NCBI GenBank assembly: GCA_946546925.1
Contig: CAMNOS010000004.1
Location: 1 to 48,548 of the forward strand
Length of the DNA: 48,548 nt
Origin: an uncultured Butyrivibrio sp.
GTDB taxonomy: Bacteria > Bacillota > Clostridia > Lachnospirales > Lachnospiraceae
Direction: 5' to 3'
Below the pieces are notes generated by a model. It was not told where the DNA came from. It saw only the letters and a list, made by a program, of their open reading frames with translations, and did not search any database. A program made the position numbers and the translations under genes. Positions 36,859-46,942 of this stretch are shown here, in pieces; position 1 is the first letter of the stretch; every line of letters begins with the position of its first letter.

Positions 36859-38202
36859 ATGGAAGATAAACATATATTCAGCAACAAAAAACTGCTTCTT
36901 TTGCTGATTCCGATAATTGCAGAACAGTTCCTTAATTCTCTGATGGGAATGGCGGATTCCATGATGGTCAGCAATGTGGGTGCTGCAGCACTCTCTGGGG
37001 TGTCACTCGTAGACTCCATCAATATCCTGGTGGTTCAGGCCTTCAATGCCATGGCTACGGGAGGTGTGATCATCTGCTCCACCTGCATTGGCCAGAGGGA
37101 CCTGATAAGAGCCAATGAGTCGGCAAGGCAGGTACTTCTTGTCTCCACAGCAATCTCTGTAACAATGATGGTGATCGGCCTGCTTTTTCGAAATGGTATT
37201 CTGTCACTGGTGTTTGGAAGGGTTGACGCAGATGTTATGAATGCGGCAGGGATATATTTTCTCCTGACGATACTGTCATATCCTGCAGTTGCAATTGCTG
37301 CGGCAGCAAGCGCGATATTCAGGGCGCAGGCAAACACAAGGCTTCCCATGAACGTGGCCATTGTATCCAACCTCCTGAATGTGGTCGGTAATGCCCTCCT
37401 GATATGGGGATTTGGTATGGGTGTCACAGGAGCTGCCACAGCGACGCTCCTGTCAAGGGTGTTTTCGGCAGTGGTACTCATGTTCATGCTAAGGAGCGAC
37501 AAAAATGAGATTTACATTCGCGACTATCTGTCAATAAGACCCAACGCAAAAAAGATAAAAAAGATACTGTCCATGGGCGTTCCCAACGGAATAGAGAATT
37601 CCATGTTTCAGTTTGGCAAACTGGCAATTCAGTCCTCGGTTTCAACTCTCGGAACAGTTGCAATAGCAGCTCAGGCAATGGCAAATATCTTCGAAAATGT
37701 CAATGGCGTAGCAGGCGTGGGTGTGGGCATCGGCCTTATGACAATTGTGGGGCAGTGCCTGGGTGCAGGCAGGAAGGACGAGGCAGTCTATTACACCAAA
37801 AAGATGATCGTCTGGGGATACATTGCTATTCTGTCGAGCTGTCTTTTCACTTATGCGATAGCAAGACCCGTTACGACACTTGCCGGGATGGTGCCGGAAA
37901 GCGCAGCCCTGTGCATATATATGCTTGGCTGGATAACGATAGCTAAGCCGGTTCTCTGGTCACCGTCGTTTGTGACAGCGTATGCCATGAGGGCAGCGGG
38001 TGATGTGAAGTTCTCCATGATAGTTGCGACCCTCACCATGTGGCTTTGCAGGGTAACGCTGGCAGTATTCCTCATAAGAGTGGTGAAGATCGGAGCTATG
38101 GGCGTGTGGATCGGAATGTTCTGCGACTGGGGTATCCGGGGAATAATCTTTACCATAAGGTTTAAGAGCGGAAAATGGATACATAATGTAATCAGCCGCT
38201 GA
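36859..38202 (+). CDS. MATE family efflux transporter
   Basis: LIPIIAEQFLNSLMGMADSMMVSNVGAAALSGVSLVDSIN. Confidence 0.93.
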   Translation: MEDKHIFSNKKLLLLLIPIIAEQFLNSLMGMADSMMVSNVGAAALSGVSLVDSINILVVQAFNAMATGGVIICSTCIGQRDLIRANESARQVLLVSTAISVTMMVIGLLFRNGILSLVFGRVDADVMNAAGIYFLLTILSYPAVAIAAAASAIFRAQANTRLPMNVAIVSNLLNVVGNALLIWGFGMGVTGAATATLLSRVFSAVVLMFMLRSDKNEIYIRDYLSIRPNAKKIKKILSMGVPNGIENSMFQFGKLAIQSSVSTLGTVAIAAQAMANIFENVNGVAGVGVGIGLMTIVGQCLGAGRKDEAVYYTKKMIVWGYIAILSSCLFTYAIARPVTTLAGMVPESAALCIYMLGWITIAKPVLWSPSFVTAYAMRAAGDVKFSMIVATLTMWLCRVTLAVFLIRVVKIGAMGVWIGMFCDWGIRGIIFTIRFKSGKWIHNVISR

Positions 38203-38247
38203 TAAAAATAATGGTATAATAATATTAAGAAAGGGAGGTGCATTCAC

Positions 38248-38535
38248 ATGGTAAAAAACGAAAAAGAACTTCTTGAAGCGATCAAACATGAGCATCATAT
38301 TACAAAAGAGATCACCGATACCCTGATCGAGCTTGATCAGCTTCCGAGCACAGGAACGCAGGTATTTCTCAACGATCTTGTTGTGGAGCTTTATAAGAGG
38401 GTTGTCGATGTGAATGATGACATAACAGTTGATATTTTTGCGGATAAGGTTATTTCGCCTGCGGAATTTACCAAATGGGTCGAGGATAATTTTACCGAGT
38501 ATTCAGCGAATCTTTTTAAAAAGAGCGTTGAGTAA
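38248..38535 (+). CDS. Hypothetical protein (95 aa)
   Basis: ORF with GGGAGGTG Shine-Dalgarno. Confidence 0.65.
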   Translation: MVKNEKELLEAIKHEHHITKEITDTLIELDQLPSTGTQVFLNDLVVELYKRVVDVNDDITVDIFADKVISPAEFTKWVEDNFTEYSANLFKKSVE

Positions 38536-38561
38536 ATTCCTGTAAGCAGAGGGAGCAGATA

Positions 38562-38996
38562 ATGAGTCTTTTCTTTAATGCAGACAAGTACATCACCAGG
38601 GTTGAGAGTCCCAGGGTTGACAGGACACTGGGAAGGAAAGCTCAGGTACTTGCGTATATAGAGAAATATTTTGAAATGTACAGTCATGAGTACCTTGGAG
38701 ACGTTAAGTCTGCATGTATAGCATACATTGAAGATACTCTTGAGGAGCAGGAAGAGGATGCAAAGAGTGTGACGAGCCCGGAAGTACAGGCGGTCACAAC
38801 GATCATTAAGGGACTTCAGGATTTTGTCGCGAAGGGCAAACTGGAGATGCTGCAGTATATGAAGATACTTGCCGGTAAGGAAGCGTTCAAGATATACTGC
38901 GCAATGATATCCAAAGTTCTGGAATTTGATATTATTGACAAAAAGCAGGCAAAAAGAAGAATTTCCAGATTTTACAAGCAATGTGGCCTTGACTGA
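38562..38996 (+). CDS. Hypothetical protein (144 aa)
   Basis: ORF with good codon pattern downstream of previous gene. Confidence 0.65.
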   Translation: MSLFFNADKYITRVESPRVDRTLGRKAQVLAYIEKYFEMYSHEYLGDVKSACIAYIEDTLEEQEEDAKSVTSPEVQAVTTIIKGLQDFVAKGKLEMLQYMKILAGKEAFKIYCAMISKVLEFDIIDKKQAKRRISRFYKQCGLD

Positions 38997-39013
38997 ACGA
39001 AGCGGAGGAGTAC

Positions 39014-39535
39014 ATGAGAAAGATACTTGTTGTCATAGATATGCAGAATGACTTTATAGACGGCGCGCTGGGCACAGCAGAGGCGGTTGCCATTGTGCCG
39101 AAGGTCATCTCCAAGATAAAAGAGTATGATGTCGGGAATGTATTTGCGACCCGGGATACCCACAAACCTGAGTATATGACAACTCAGGAGGGCAAATATC
39201 TGCCTGTTGAGCACTGCATTGAAGGAACCAAAGGGTGGGAGATCGAGAGCAGGATACAGGAGCTTTTAAAGGATGCTGTCATCATCAATAAACCGACCTT
39301 CGGCTCTACGGAGTTGGCAGAGAGATTAAGAGAAATATCGGAAAAAGAAGACATAGAAATTGAACTTATAGGCCTTTGTACCGATATCTGTGTGGTGTCA
39401 AACGCACTTATCCTTAAGGCTTATATGCCTGAGGTGAAGATCTCGGTTGATGCGGCATGCTGTGCGGGAGTTACGCCTGATAAGCATCTGGCTGCAATTG
39501 AGACCATGCGCTCCTGCCAGATTCAGATTGCATAA
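39014..39535 (+). CDS. Isochorismatase-like cysteine hydrolase (nicotinamidase-like)
   Basis: VIDMQNDFIDGALG; TRDTH; INKPTFGST; ELIGLCTDICVVSNAL. Confidence 0.9.
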   Translation: MRKILVVIDMQNDFIDGALGTAEAVAIVPKVISKIKEYDVGNVFATRDTHKPEYMTTQEGKYLPVEHCIEGTKGWEIESRIQELLKDAVIINKPTFGSTELAERLREISEKEDIEIELIGLCTDICVVSNALILKAYMPEVKISVDAACCAGVTPDKHLAAIETMRSCQIQIA

Positions 39536-39700
39536 GTAAAAGACTGCAGTTTGCAGGATGTTTTTTTCTGAAATGAGAGTATAAGACGCAATAATACGCT
39601 TATAAATTCGTGTATTTAATAGTTTTTTTGCCATATAATGTTTTTATAACAAAGAACCAACCACAAGCTAGTGCAGAGCAAGTTATGAAAACAGTAGACC

Positions 39701-39738
39701 GTCCTAAGGAATCCATTGCAAGCGGTACCCCTTAGGAC
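39701..39738 (+). promoter_or_regulatory. Leader hairpin upstream of pspC-like gene
   Basis: GTCCTAAGG ... CCTTAGGAC, 9-bp perfect stem; no T-run; ends ~20 nt before start codon. Confidence 0.6.
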
Positions 39739-39758
39739 CATAGAGGAGGGATTGATAT

Positions 39759-39989
39759 ATGGAAAAGAAACTGTACAGAAGTAACAACAGAAAGATCTTT
39801 GGCGTATGTGGAGGCGTTGCAGAGTACTTCGGATGGGACCCCACGGTAGTAAGGATTCTCTGGGTGGTATTCTCAATTTCCGGTGGAGCCGGAGCAGCTA
39901 TTTATCTGATCGCTGCACTTCTTATGGAGAATCGTCCCGATTACGTCAGCAGATATGACGATGACCGCAGAGATGGCGGGAGTTTTTAA
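39759..39989 (+). CDS. PspC domain membrane protein
   Basis: KLYRSNNRKIFGVCGGVAEYFGWDPTVVRILWVVFSISGGAGAAIYLIAALLM. Confidence 0.9.
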   Translation: MEKKLYRSNNRKIFGVCGGVAEYFGWDPTVVRILWVVFSISGGAGAAIYLIAALLMENRPDYVSRYDDDRRDGGSF

Positions 39990-40008
39990 ATGAATAGCAA
40001 ATGATAAC

Positions 40009-40044
40009 AAAAGCCCATGGGAAATGTGCATCCCATGGGCTTTT
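40009..40044. terminator. Bidirectional intrinsic terminator
   Basis: AAAAGCCCATGGGA-aatgtgca-TCCCATGGGCTTTT. Confidence 0.88.
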
Positions 40045-40061
40045 GATGTAGAGAAAGCTAA

Positions 40062-42584
40062 TTAGTCTGCACAGAGTGTTATTGTGGCATCTTTTAGCCC
40101 GTCACCGGTTATCTTAAGTGTGCATGTGCCGCTTTCGTATCCGCTTCTGATTATGGCAGTTGCACGGCCACGGTATGCTTTGAAGTCGCCGGAAGTGTAG
40201 TTTTCGTCAGTCACCGGATTTGCTGATCCGAAAGCTGCAAGAGTGCAGGGGCCGTTAAATGTCGCATGGAGCATGTTGTCTGCATCCGGAACAATATTTC
40301 CCCGGTCATCAAGAAGCTCTGCCAGGACATAGATGACACTGTGACCATCTGCATTCATCACCTGTTTTTCTGCTGTCAGCCTGATTGATGTGGCGGTTCC
40401 GGTTGTTGAGAGAATGTCTCTGGAAATGATCTCGCCGTCTTTGTAGCTTACCGCTTCCAGAGTACCCGGAACGTAAGTTGTATCAAAAAGGAATGAATTT
40501 GGAAGATCGCTGACAAGTCTTTGACCACAGCTGCAGACACCTATGGATTTGCCGTTTAAAAACAGCTCGACCTTGTGGGCATTTGAAAAGACAGCCACCT
40601 GTACCGGCTTGTTTTCTGAATCCTTCCAATTCCAGTTCTTTCTTATGTCTGTGAATCCCCAGTTACTTATCAGCTCTTTTTTTCCGTAAACTGCAGGGTC
40701 ATAGGAGTAGAGATGGGTTTTTGTGCTTCCCCAGACTACAGAGCGGTATTCGCCCTGTGGGCGAATATGGCCGTTTATATCAATATCTGCGTCATTGGCA
40801 AGGCGCCATGGGTAGGGCGAACCGTGGGACATGAGAGCAAAAGGTCCGATCTTGTGAAGAGGATTATCTTCTTTGAGAAATACGGATTTTCCGATACCGG
40901 CTTCGCCGATGTAGTCAAATGCAGTCCATGTGAAATCTCCGATAACGTAAGGAGTTGATTCGACCATAGGCCACCTTATTCCAATCTCTTTAGAATAGTT
41001 CTCTGAGCCAAGTATCACTCGCTCCGGGAACATTTCATGGTCAAGGGGATATTTGTCTTCCATGTAATTGTAGCCAACTATATCAAGGGAATTGGTGAAG
41101 GCCTCCGAGTACTCCTCCCAGCTGGTGTCGTTTTTGCCGCCGTCGGCATTCTGCAGGGGAGCGTTATCGGATGCTGCATTACCCATGATTTTTTTCGTGT
41201 TTTCCAGGGTCAGTTCATCGTCCAGTCCGCTCCAATATGAACAGATAGCGTTGGAGATCGGGCGACTGGGATCCAGACTGCGGGCCTTTTCGGCAATTCT
41301 TGTGGCAAGGGTATAGCCGTTTCCGAGTCCGCCTCTTTCCGGAATCTCGTTTCCTGTTGACCAGATGGTGACACAGGGGTGACTTCGGTCTCGCAACATG
41401 AAGGCAGTGAGGTCTTTTTCCCAGTCTGAATCAAAGAACTGGTTGTAGTCACCTGGCTGTTTCATTATCCCCCATGCGTCAAAAGCTTCATCAAACACAT
41501 ACATTCCAATGCGGTCGCAGGCTTCCAAAAGAGCGGAAGAAGGCGGATTGTGAGTGGTCCTGACAGCGTTAAAGCCGATCTTCTTCATGATGGAAAGCTT
41601 TCGGTATTCCGAGTCATATAAAGAAACTGCTCCGAGCATTCCGTTGTCATGATGAAGGCATCCGCCCTTTAGCTTTATGGTCCTGCCGTTTATCCTAAGG
41701 CCGTGTACTGTATCGGCAGTTACGGTTTTGATGCCGAACAGAACTGATGCTTCGTCGCAGGTTGTATTGTCGGTGGGGATAAAGTGCGTTCTAAAGCTGC
41801 CAAGGTCGGTCACAGAGGCATGAAGCCTATAGAGGTTTGGATTCTCTGCATCCCAAAGCCGGGGCTCATCAAGCGTTATGTTTATGTAAGCAGTCTCTGT
41901 TGTCACCGGATTGACCTGAATCTTCTGACTGCGGCTTATTATCACTTCATCGCTGTCTTCTCCGGTAAGAAATACGGTGATATTTGCGATCTTGTTGTCC
42001 AAAGTGCTGTTCTGCACCTGAATCTCTGTGTGCAGATACGCCCTGATGGCGTTTCCGCTGTTGTCATACTCGATATTCCTGGTGTATCCGAAAATGCCAT
42101 CGTCTGCGATGTGGAGCTTGGGGAAGTGAATGAGCTCTACACTTCTGAAGATGCCAGCACCGGTATACCAGCGGGAGTTGGGCTGCATGCTGGGATTGAC
42201 CGTTATGGTCACACTGTTTTCCCTGCCAAAATACACCAATCCGGTTATATCAACGGCAAATGGGATGTAACCATTGTGCTGCAGCGTGGCTTTACATCCG
42301 TTAATATCTACTGTGGCGTTCATCATTACGCCATCAAACTTAAGATATACATCATCATTCTCCCATTCGGAGGAAATCATGATCTTTCTGGTGTAGTAGG
42401 CGACACCTTCTGTGTAGAAACCGCTTGAAGCCCGTGCTGGGGCATCTTCTCTGACAGTGCTCTCTATCATATAATCGTGTGGAAGATTAACTTCGCGTGT
42501 GGTATTTTCTTTGGAGGGGTCGGGGAATCCGCCGGGGATTCCGTAATTAAACTGCCATCCTCTGTCTAAATTCTGACTGCGCAT
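40062..42584 (-). CDS. Glycoside hydrolase family 2 (beta-galactosidase-like)
   Basis: VNLPHDYMIES; GFNAVRTTHNPPSSALLEACDRIGMYVFDEAFDAW; WSTGNEIPERGG; YVIGDFTWTAFDYIGE. Confidence 0.93.
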   Translation of the reverse strand: MRSQNLDRGWQFNYGIPGGFPDPSKENTTREVNLPHDYMIESTVREDAPARASSGFYTEGVAYYTRKIMISSEWENDDVYLKFDGVMMNATVDINGCKATLQHNGYIPFAVDITGLVYFGRENSVTITVNPSMQPNSRWYTGAGIFRSVELIHFPKLHIADDGIFGYTRNIEYDNSGNAIRAYLHTEIQVQNSTLDNKIANITVFLTGEDSDEVIISRSQKIQVNPVTTETAYINITLDEPRLWDAENPNLYRLHASVTDLGSFRTHFIPTDNTTCDEASVLFGIKTVTADTVHGLRINGRTIKLKGGCLHHDNGMLGAVSLYDSEYRKLSIMKKIGFNAVRTTHNPPSSALLEACDRIGMYVFDEAFDAWGIMKQPGDYNQFFDSDWEKDLTAFMLRDRSHPCVTIWSTGNEIPERGGLGNGYTLATRIAEKARSLDPSRPISNAICSYWSGLDDELTLENTKKIMGNAASDNAPLQNADGGKNDTSWEEYSEAFTNSLDIVGYNYMEDKYPLDHEMFPERVILGSENYSKEIGIRWPMVESTPYVIGDFTWTAFDYIGEAGIGKSVFLKEDNPLHKIGPFALMSHGSPYPWRLANDADIDINGHIRPQGEYRSVVWGSTKTHLYSYDPAVYGKKELISNWGFTDIRKNWNWKDSENKPVQVAVFSNAHKVELFLNGKSIGVCSCGQRLVSDLPNSFLFDTTYVPGTLEAVSYKDGEIISRDILSTTGTATSIRLTAEKQVMNADGHSVIYVLAELLDDRGNIVPDADNMLHATFNGPCTLAAFGSANPVTDENYTSGDFKAYRGRATAIIRSGYESGTCTLKITGDGLKDATITLCAD

Positions 42585-42661
42585 ATGAACACTCCTTTGT
42601 TTTTTCTAAATCATATCTGTCACAGGGATGAATAACAAGGTCTAATATTTATTGTACTTAC

Positions 42662-45160
42662 TTATCTGATCCTTTTTATTTCGGCGAAGCGTATTTCCAA
42701 AGGCTCAAGGACAGGAGAGTACTCATAGGATCCGGTGTCTATGAGCCTGTACTGCTTGTGCATTCCGGGGACACAGTAGCCCTTTATGATCTCTACATCA
42801 CTTGGATCCAGGGGGACCGCCCCCATTTTTAGCCAGATGTCGTAGGCGCTTCCGTGTTCTCTGTTTACAAACAGCTCTTTGATGCAGTAGTTGCCGTTGT
42901 CCAGGTCCGTAAGTCTGATCTGGAGCTGCAGGCGGTTTGACATATCAAAGGGCGTATATCTGTTGGTTTCCGTCATATCAAACAGCTCGCCTGAAGCGAA
43001 AAGATTGCCGTAGTGCACATAATTATAGGTAATGATCTGGTATGCATCTATGCTCTTTGTGATAAAGTACCCCTCACCTGAGTCAATAAGCTCATCCCCA
43101 AGGAGGCTTGCGAAATAAAAGCTGTAATAAACGCTCTTTCTGATGCCGTTAGTGGTGTATATGCCAAGGCCTCCGTGGAAAAGGGTGTCAGGAAGGGCAT
43201 TTTCTTCTAAGAGATCCGTAAGAGACCAGTATCCGAAACTGTCCAGCCTGTCGTAGTTTCGCAGCAGGTTTTTTAATATGTAACAGGACTTAAAGCACGT
43301 GTCGCTGGCCAGGTTCCTGTGGGATAGTGTGAAATTCCATTCGGTCATATATATAGGGGCGGAGCCAAATCCGGCGGAAGAGAAGATCTTTTTGATACTT
43401 CCGATCCACAGTGAGAAATCATCGGTTCTCTTGGGAAAAGAGAATGAGACGCTTCCTATGGTTATATTCTGTTTGGCAGTTGGCGGAACAATGTCGGAAT
43501 AGTAATGTACGTTAAGAAATTCCGGTTCGCAGTTGTTCTTTTTGGAATAAGCCAGAAAGTCCTTTATCCATTTATCGGTTCCCAGATTTTCCATATAAAG
43601 CATCGACGGAGAACCAAACACAAGCTTGTCATCAACTCTTTTAACGGCGCGGTACGAAGCTTCATAGAAGCGCAGAAAGAGTTCGTCGTCTCCAAACCCG
43701 AACATGGATTTCGGGGTCACGGGTTCGTTCCATACGCAAAAGAGCCATGATCTGACGGTGTTGGTTCCATAGCGCTCGATGAGATGCCTTGTAAAATTGT
43801 CGATGAGCTGCTCCCACTCTGACATGTGCTTTGGAGGACTGGTGATCATCGGCGAATAAAAGATGGTCTTATCAGGGTCCGCGGCCAGGTCTTTGGGCAT
43901 GAAGGAGAGCTGGATAAGGGGCTTTAAGCCGATGGATATGAGGAAATCCAGGGCCATGTCAACAAGCGTATAGTGGAAGGTTAGTCTTCCGTTTGTTCTT
44001 GAGACCACCATCATGTCATCGGAAAGAAGGCCATGGAATTTGATGTATTCATAACCGATGTTATTCTGAAGGTCCATGAGCATATTCTGGATGTCTCTGT
44101 TTAAGAGCTCCTTTGCCCTTCCCACAGTAATAAATTTTTTGAAGGTGTGCCTTAAGTGCCTTGTACTACTGATCGCGGACGCTGTAATCTCATCTGACTT
44201 TACCGTATTTCTGCTGGAGATGCTGTGAGGTCTGTCTTTGATACTCCCCAGATATTTTGTAAGAAGATGAAGGTAATTGCTGGGCTCCATCTCCAGGTAG
44301 TTTAGGGTTGATGCGGGCTCTGAAATGGAGGTGTTTGCGCTTCGCTGTTTCCTGTATGCGCTGGGAAGAGTGCCATACTGCTTTTTGAAGCTGCGAACAA
44401 AGGAATGGGACTCGGTAAAGCCGTTCCTTACTGCAATGGTTTCTATAGAATCGTTGGTGGATAGCAGGTCTGCCTGTGCGTGATTTAGTTTAACTGAAGT
44501 ATAGTATTGTGAAAATTTGATCCCCATGTTCTTTTCAAAGAAGTTAGACAGATAAGGAACAGAGAGATCTTCTTCGGCTGCCAGGTCGCTAAGAGAAAAG
44601 TTTTCGGAGTAGTGGTCTTCTATATATTTAAGAAGTCTTGTGAGTCTGGCGGCATATTTCTGCTGCGTTCTGATCTCGTTTGTGATAGGTACACGGAAAT
44701 TGGCCAGAAGCTCAGAGACCAGATAATATGAAAGCGAGTAGTTTTTATACTGGGCTTCGGCAGAATTATGTGCATTTTCATTGAGCATTGTGGCGATGGC
44801 GTATCTGATGCCGTCAAATTTGGAGAGGTCATCAGATGTTGTGGTATTGCAGTCAAACACCATCTCATTCAGATTGGCATCAAACTGGTTTATTCTGGAT
44901 AAATCTATCTGAATGGCGATCATGACAGCACTCTCAGAGCGCAGGGAGTGGATGGTATTGCTGTTTATCAGGATGATGTCCTCGCTGGAGAGTGTGTAGT
45001 TTGTATTATCAATGGAAATAGTTATCGTTCCGTCCAGAACCATTAATATCTCGATGCTTCTGTGCCAGTGGTTGTCCACGGATCCCAGCTTGTGCATGAA
45101 GATCTTAAGAGGAATATTGGGCGGGAATTCTATTATTTCATGGCGCTCTTCAAGATACAT
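42662..45160 (-). CDS. AraC-type regulator fused to GH39-like domain
   Basis: N-terminal cupin, AraC HTH (LSDLAAEEDLSVPYLSNFFEKNMGIKFSQYY), C-terminal GH39 with CVWNEP and IYMTEWN. Confidence 0.87.
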   Translation of the reverse strand: MYLEERHEIIEFPPNIPLKIFMHKLGSVDNHWHRSIEILMVLDGTITISIDNTNYTLSSEDIILINSNTIHSLRSESAVMIAIQIDLSRINQFDANLNEMVFDCNTTTSDDLSKFDGIRYAIATMLNENAHNSAEAQYKNYSLSYYLVSELLANFRVPITNEIRTQQKYAARLTRLLKYIEDHYSENFSLSDLAAEEDLSVPYLSNFFEKNMGIKFSQYYTSVKLNHAQADLLSTNDSIETIAVRNGFTESHSFVRSFKKQYGTLPSAYRKQRSANTSISEPASTLNYLEMEPSNYLHLLTKYLGSIKDRPHSISSRNTVKSDEITASAISSTRHLRHTFKKFITVGRAKELLNRDIQNMLMDLQNNIGYEYIKFHGLLSDDMMVVSRTNGRLTFHYTLVDMALDFLISIGLKPLIQLSFMPKDLAADPDKTIFYSPMITSPPKHMSEWEQLIDNFTRHLIERYGTNTVRSWLFCVWNEPVTPKSMFGFGDDELFLRFYEASYRAVKRVDDKLVFGSPSMLYMENLGTDKWIKDFLAYSKKNNCEPEFLNVHYYSDIVPPTAKQNITIGSVSFSFPKRTDDFSLWIGSIKKIFSSAGFGSAPIYMTEWNFTLSHRNLASDTCFKSCYILKNLLRNYDRLDSFGYWSLTDLLEENALPDTLFHGGLGIYTTNGIRKSVYYSFYFASLLGDELIDSGEGYFITKSIDAYQIITYNYVHYGNLFASGELFDMTETNRYTPFDMSNRLQLQIRLTDLDNGNYCIKELFVNREHGSAYDIWLKMGAVPLDPSDVEIIKGYCVPGMHKQYRLIDTGSYEYSPVLEPLEIRFAEIKRIR

Positions 45161-45421
45161 GTCAGAACCTCTCGAAAGAAAAAAGTGTACGTTTTCCGTA
45201 TCTGATTTAAGAATATCTCAATTATTTCTGTCGGTAAAGGTAAAAAGGTATAAAAATTAATGTCCTTAAACAGCAAAAAAGGGACCTGAAATTGAAAAGC
45301 CGGTCTTTTCTTAAAAATTGTACATGTTTTTAGAAAGGGGTGACCTAGGGAGGTGCCCCCCTTGACTTGTATAATTGTTTCATCAGAGAACAAAAGAGTA
45401 TTCCATGACATGGAGGAACCT

Positions 45422-46927
45422 ATGGAACAGGAATTGATAATTGAAGTAAAAAACATGACCAAGAACTTTGGGATTACTAAAGCGCTCAAGGGAGTCGATG
45501 TAAAGTTTTATCGTGGTCAGATCCGTGGCCTTATCGGAGAGAATGGCAGCGGAAAGTCGACTATAACGTCTATCCTTGCAGGTATGCAGAAAGCTACAAG
45601 CGGTGAAGCTTTTTACAAAGGCCAGCCCTGGGATCCCGACAGCATGGTAGAAGCTCAGAAGGCCGGCATCAGCATGGTACTTCAGGAAGCAAATACAATT
45701 CCCAACTGTACGGTGGCAGAGAACATTTTTGCCGGGCGGTTTGATGAGTTTTCCAGGTTCGGAATCGTAAACATGAAGAAACTAAATGCCGCAGCACAGA
45801 AGATGCTTGATGATTTCGATATCAAACACATCAAGGCTGCGGACAGCATCAATAAATATGGTTTTGAGGACAGAAAGCTGATCGAGATCGTGAGATGTGT
45901 CTCAAAGGATACAGAGGTATTCGTTGTGGATGAGACAACCACAGCACTTTCCCATGAAGGAAGAAAGCTCATATATGATCTGATCCATAAGCTCAAGGAT
46001 AACGGCAAGTCGGTAATCTTCATATCTCATGATATGGAAGAGATCCTGGAGCAGTGTACAGACCTTACGGTGTTAAGAGATGGCGAGATAATCGGTCACC
46101 TCAACCGGGAAGAGATGGATATGCCCAATGCAGAGCAGGTAATCAGATACATGATGGTTGGCCGCGAGATTGGGGATGCCTACTACAGAGAAGACTATGA
46201 CACTTCCCACGGCGACAGGGTTGCTCTGGAGCTTAAGAATATCACTCTGGGAGATATAAAGAACTTCTCGTTACAGGTTCACGAGGGCGAGATCATTGGA
46301 TTTGGCGGTCTTAGCGGCTGCGGAATGCATGAGATCGGAAGACTGGCATTCGGACTTGAGAAGCCTGAAACAGGAGAGGTTCTCAGGAACGGGAAAAAGA
46401 TACACAGCTGCAATGATGCAATATCAGCGGGAATCGGTTATATCTCCAAGAACAGAGATACCGAGGCACTTATCCTTGAGGGCTCAATTCAGGATAATAT
46501 AACGCTTCCTTCTGAAAAAGATCTGGCAAAGAAAGTATTCATTAAGCCCTCTTCTGAAAAGAGCCTGTCTGATAAAGAGATCGAATCCTTCAGGATCAAA
46601 TGTAATGACGGCAACCAGTGGGTGAACACCTTGAGCGGTGGCAATAAGCAGAAGGTCTCATTTGCCAAGTGGACTGCCAAGGGCTCTGATGTGATCATAA
46701 TGGATTGCCCTACACGAGGCGTTGATATTGGTGTTAAGCAGTTTATGTACGCTTTGATCGCAGATATGAAGAAACAGGGTAAGGCAATAATCCTTATCAG
46801 TGAAGAAATGTCTGAACTGATCGGTATGGCAGATAAGATCGTGGTAATGAAAGATTTTGCCATCAGCAAAGAGTTTACAAGAAGTCAGGATCTGTCAGAG
46901 ACAGATATTATTGAATACATGATCTGA
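45422..46927 (+). CDS. Sugar ABC transporter ATP-binding protein (RbsA/MglA type)
   Basis: Duplicated ABC domains: GENGSGKST, VVDETTTAL; second half LSGGNKQKVSFAKW, DCPTRGVDIGVK. GGAGG precedes ATG at 45422. Confidence 0.93.
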   Translation: MEQELIIEVKNMTKNFGITKALKGVDVKFYRGQIRGLIGENGSGKSTITSILAGMQKATSGEAFYKGQPWDPDSMVEAQKAGISMVLQEANTIPNCTVAENIFAGRFDEFSRFGIVNMKKLNAAAQKMLDDFDIKHIKAADSINKYGFEDRKLIEIVRCVSKDTEVFVVDETTTALSHEGRKLIYDLIHKLKDNGKSVIFISHDMEEILEQCTDLTVLRDGEIIGHLNREEMDMPNAEQVIRYMMVGREIGDAYYREDYDTSHGDRVALELKNITLGDIKNFSLQVHEGEIIGFGGLSGCGMHEIGRLAFGLEKPETGEVLRNGKKIHSCNDAISAGIGYISKNRDTEALILEGSIQDNITLPSEKDLAKKVFIKPSSEKSLSDKEIESFRIKCNDGNQWVNTLSGGNKQKVSFAKWTAKGSDVIIMDCPTRGVDIGVKQFMYALIADMKKQGKAIILISEEMSELIGMADKIVVMKDFAISKEFTRSQDLSETDIIEYMI

Positions 46928-46942
46928 TTTAGGAGGAAAGAG

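Noticed and set aside
41784-42428. 214-aa antisense ORF
   Set aside because: Antisense to the well-supported GH2 gene; GC-driven long frame.
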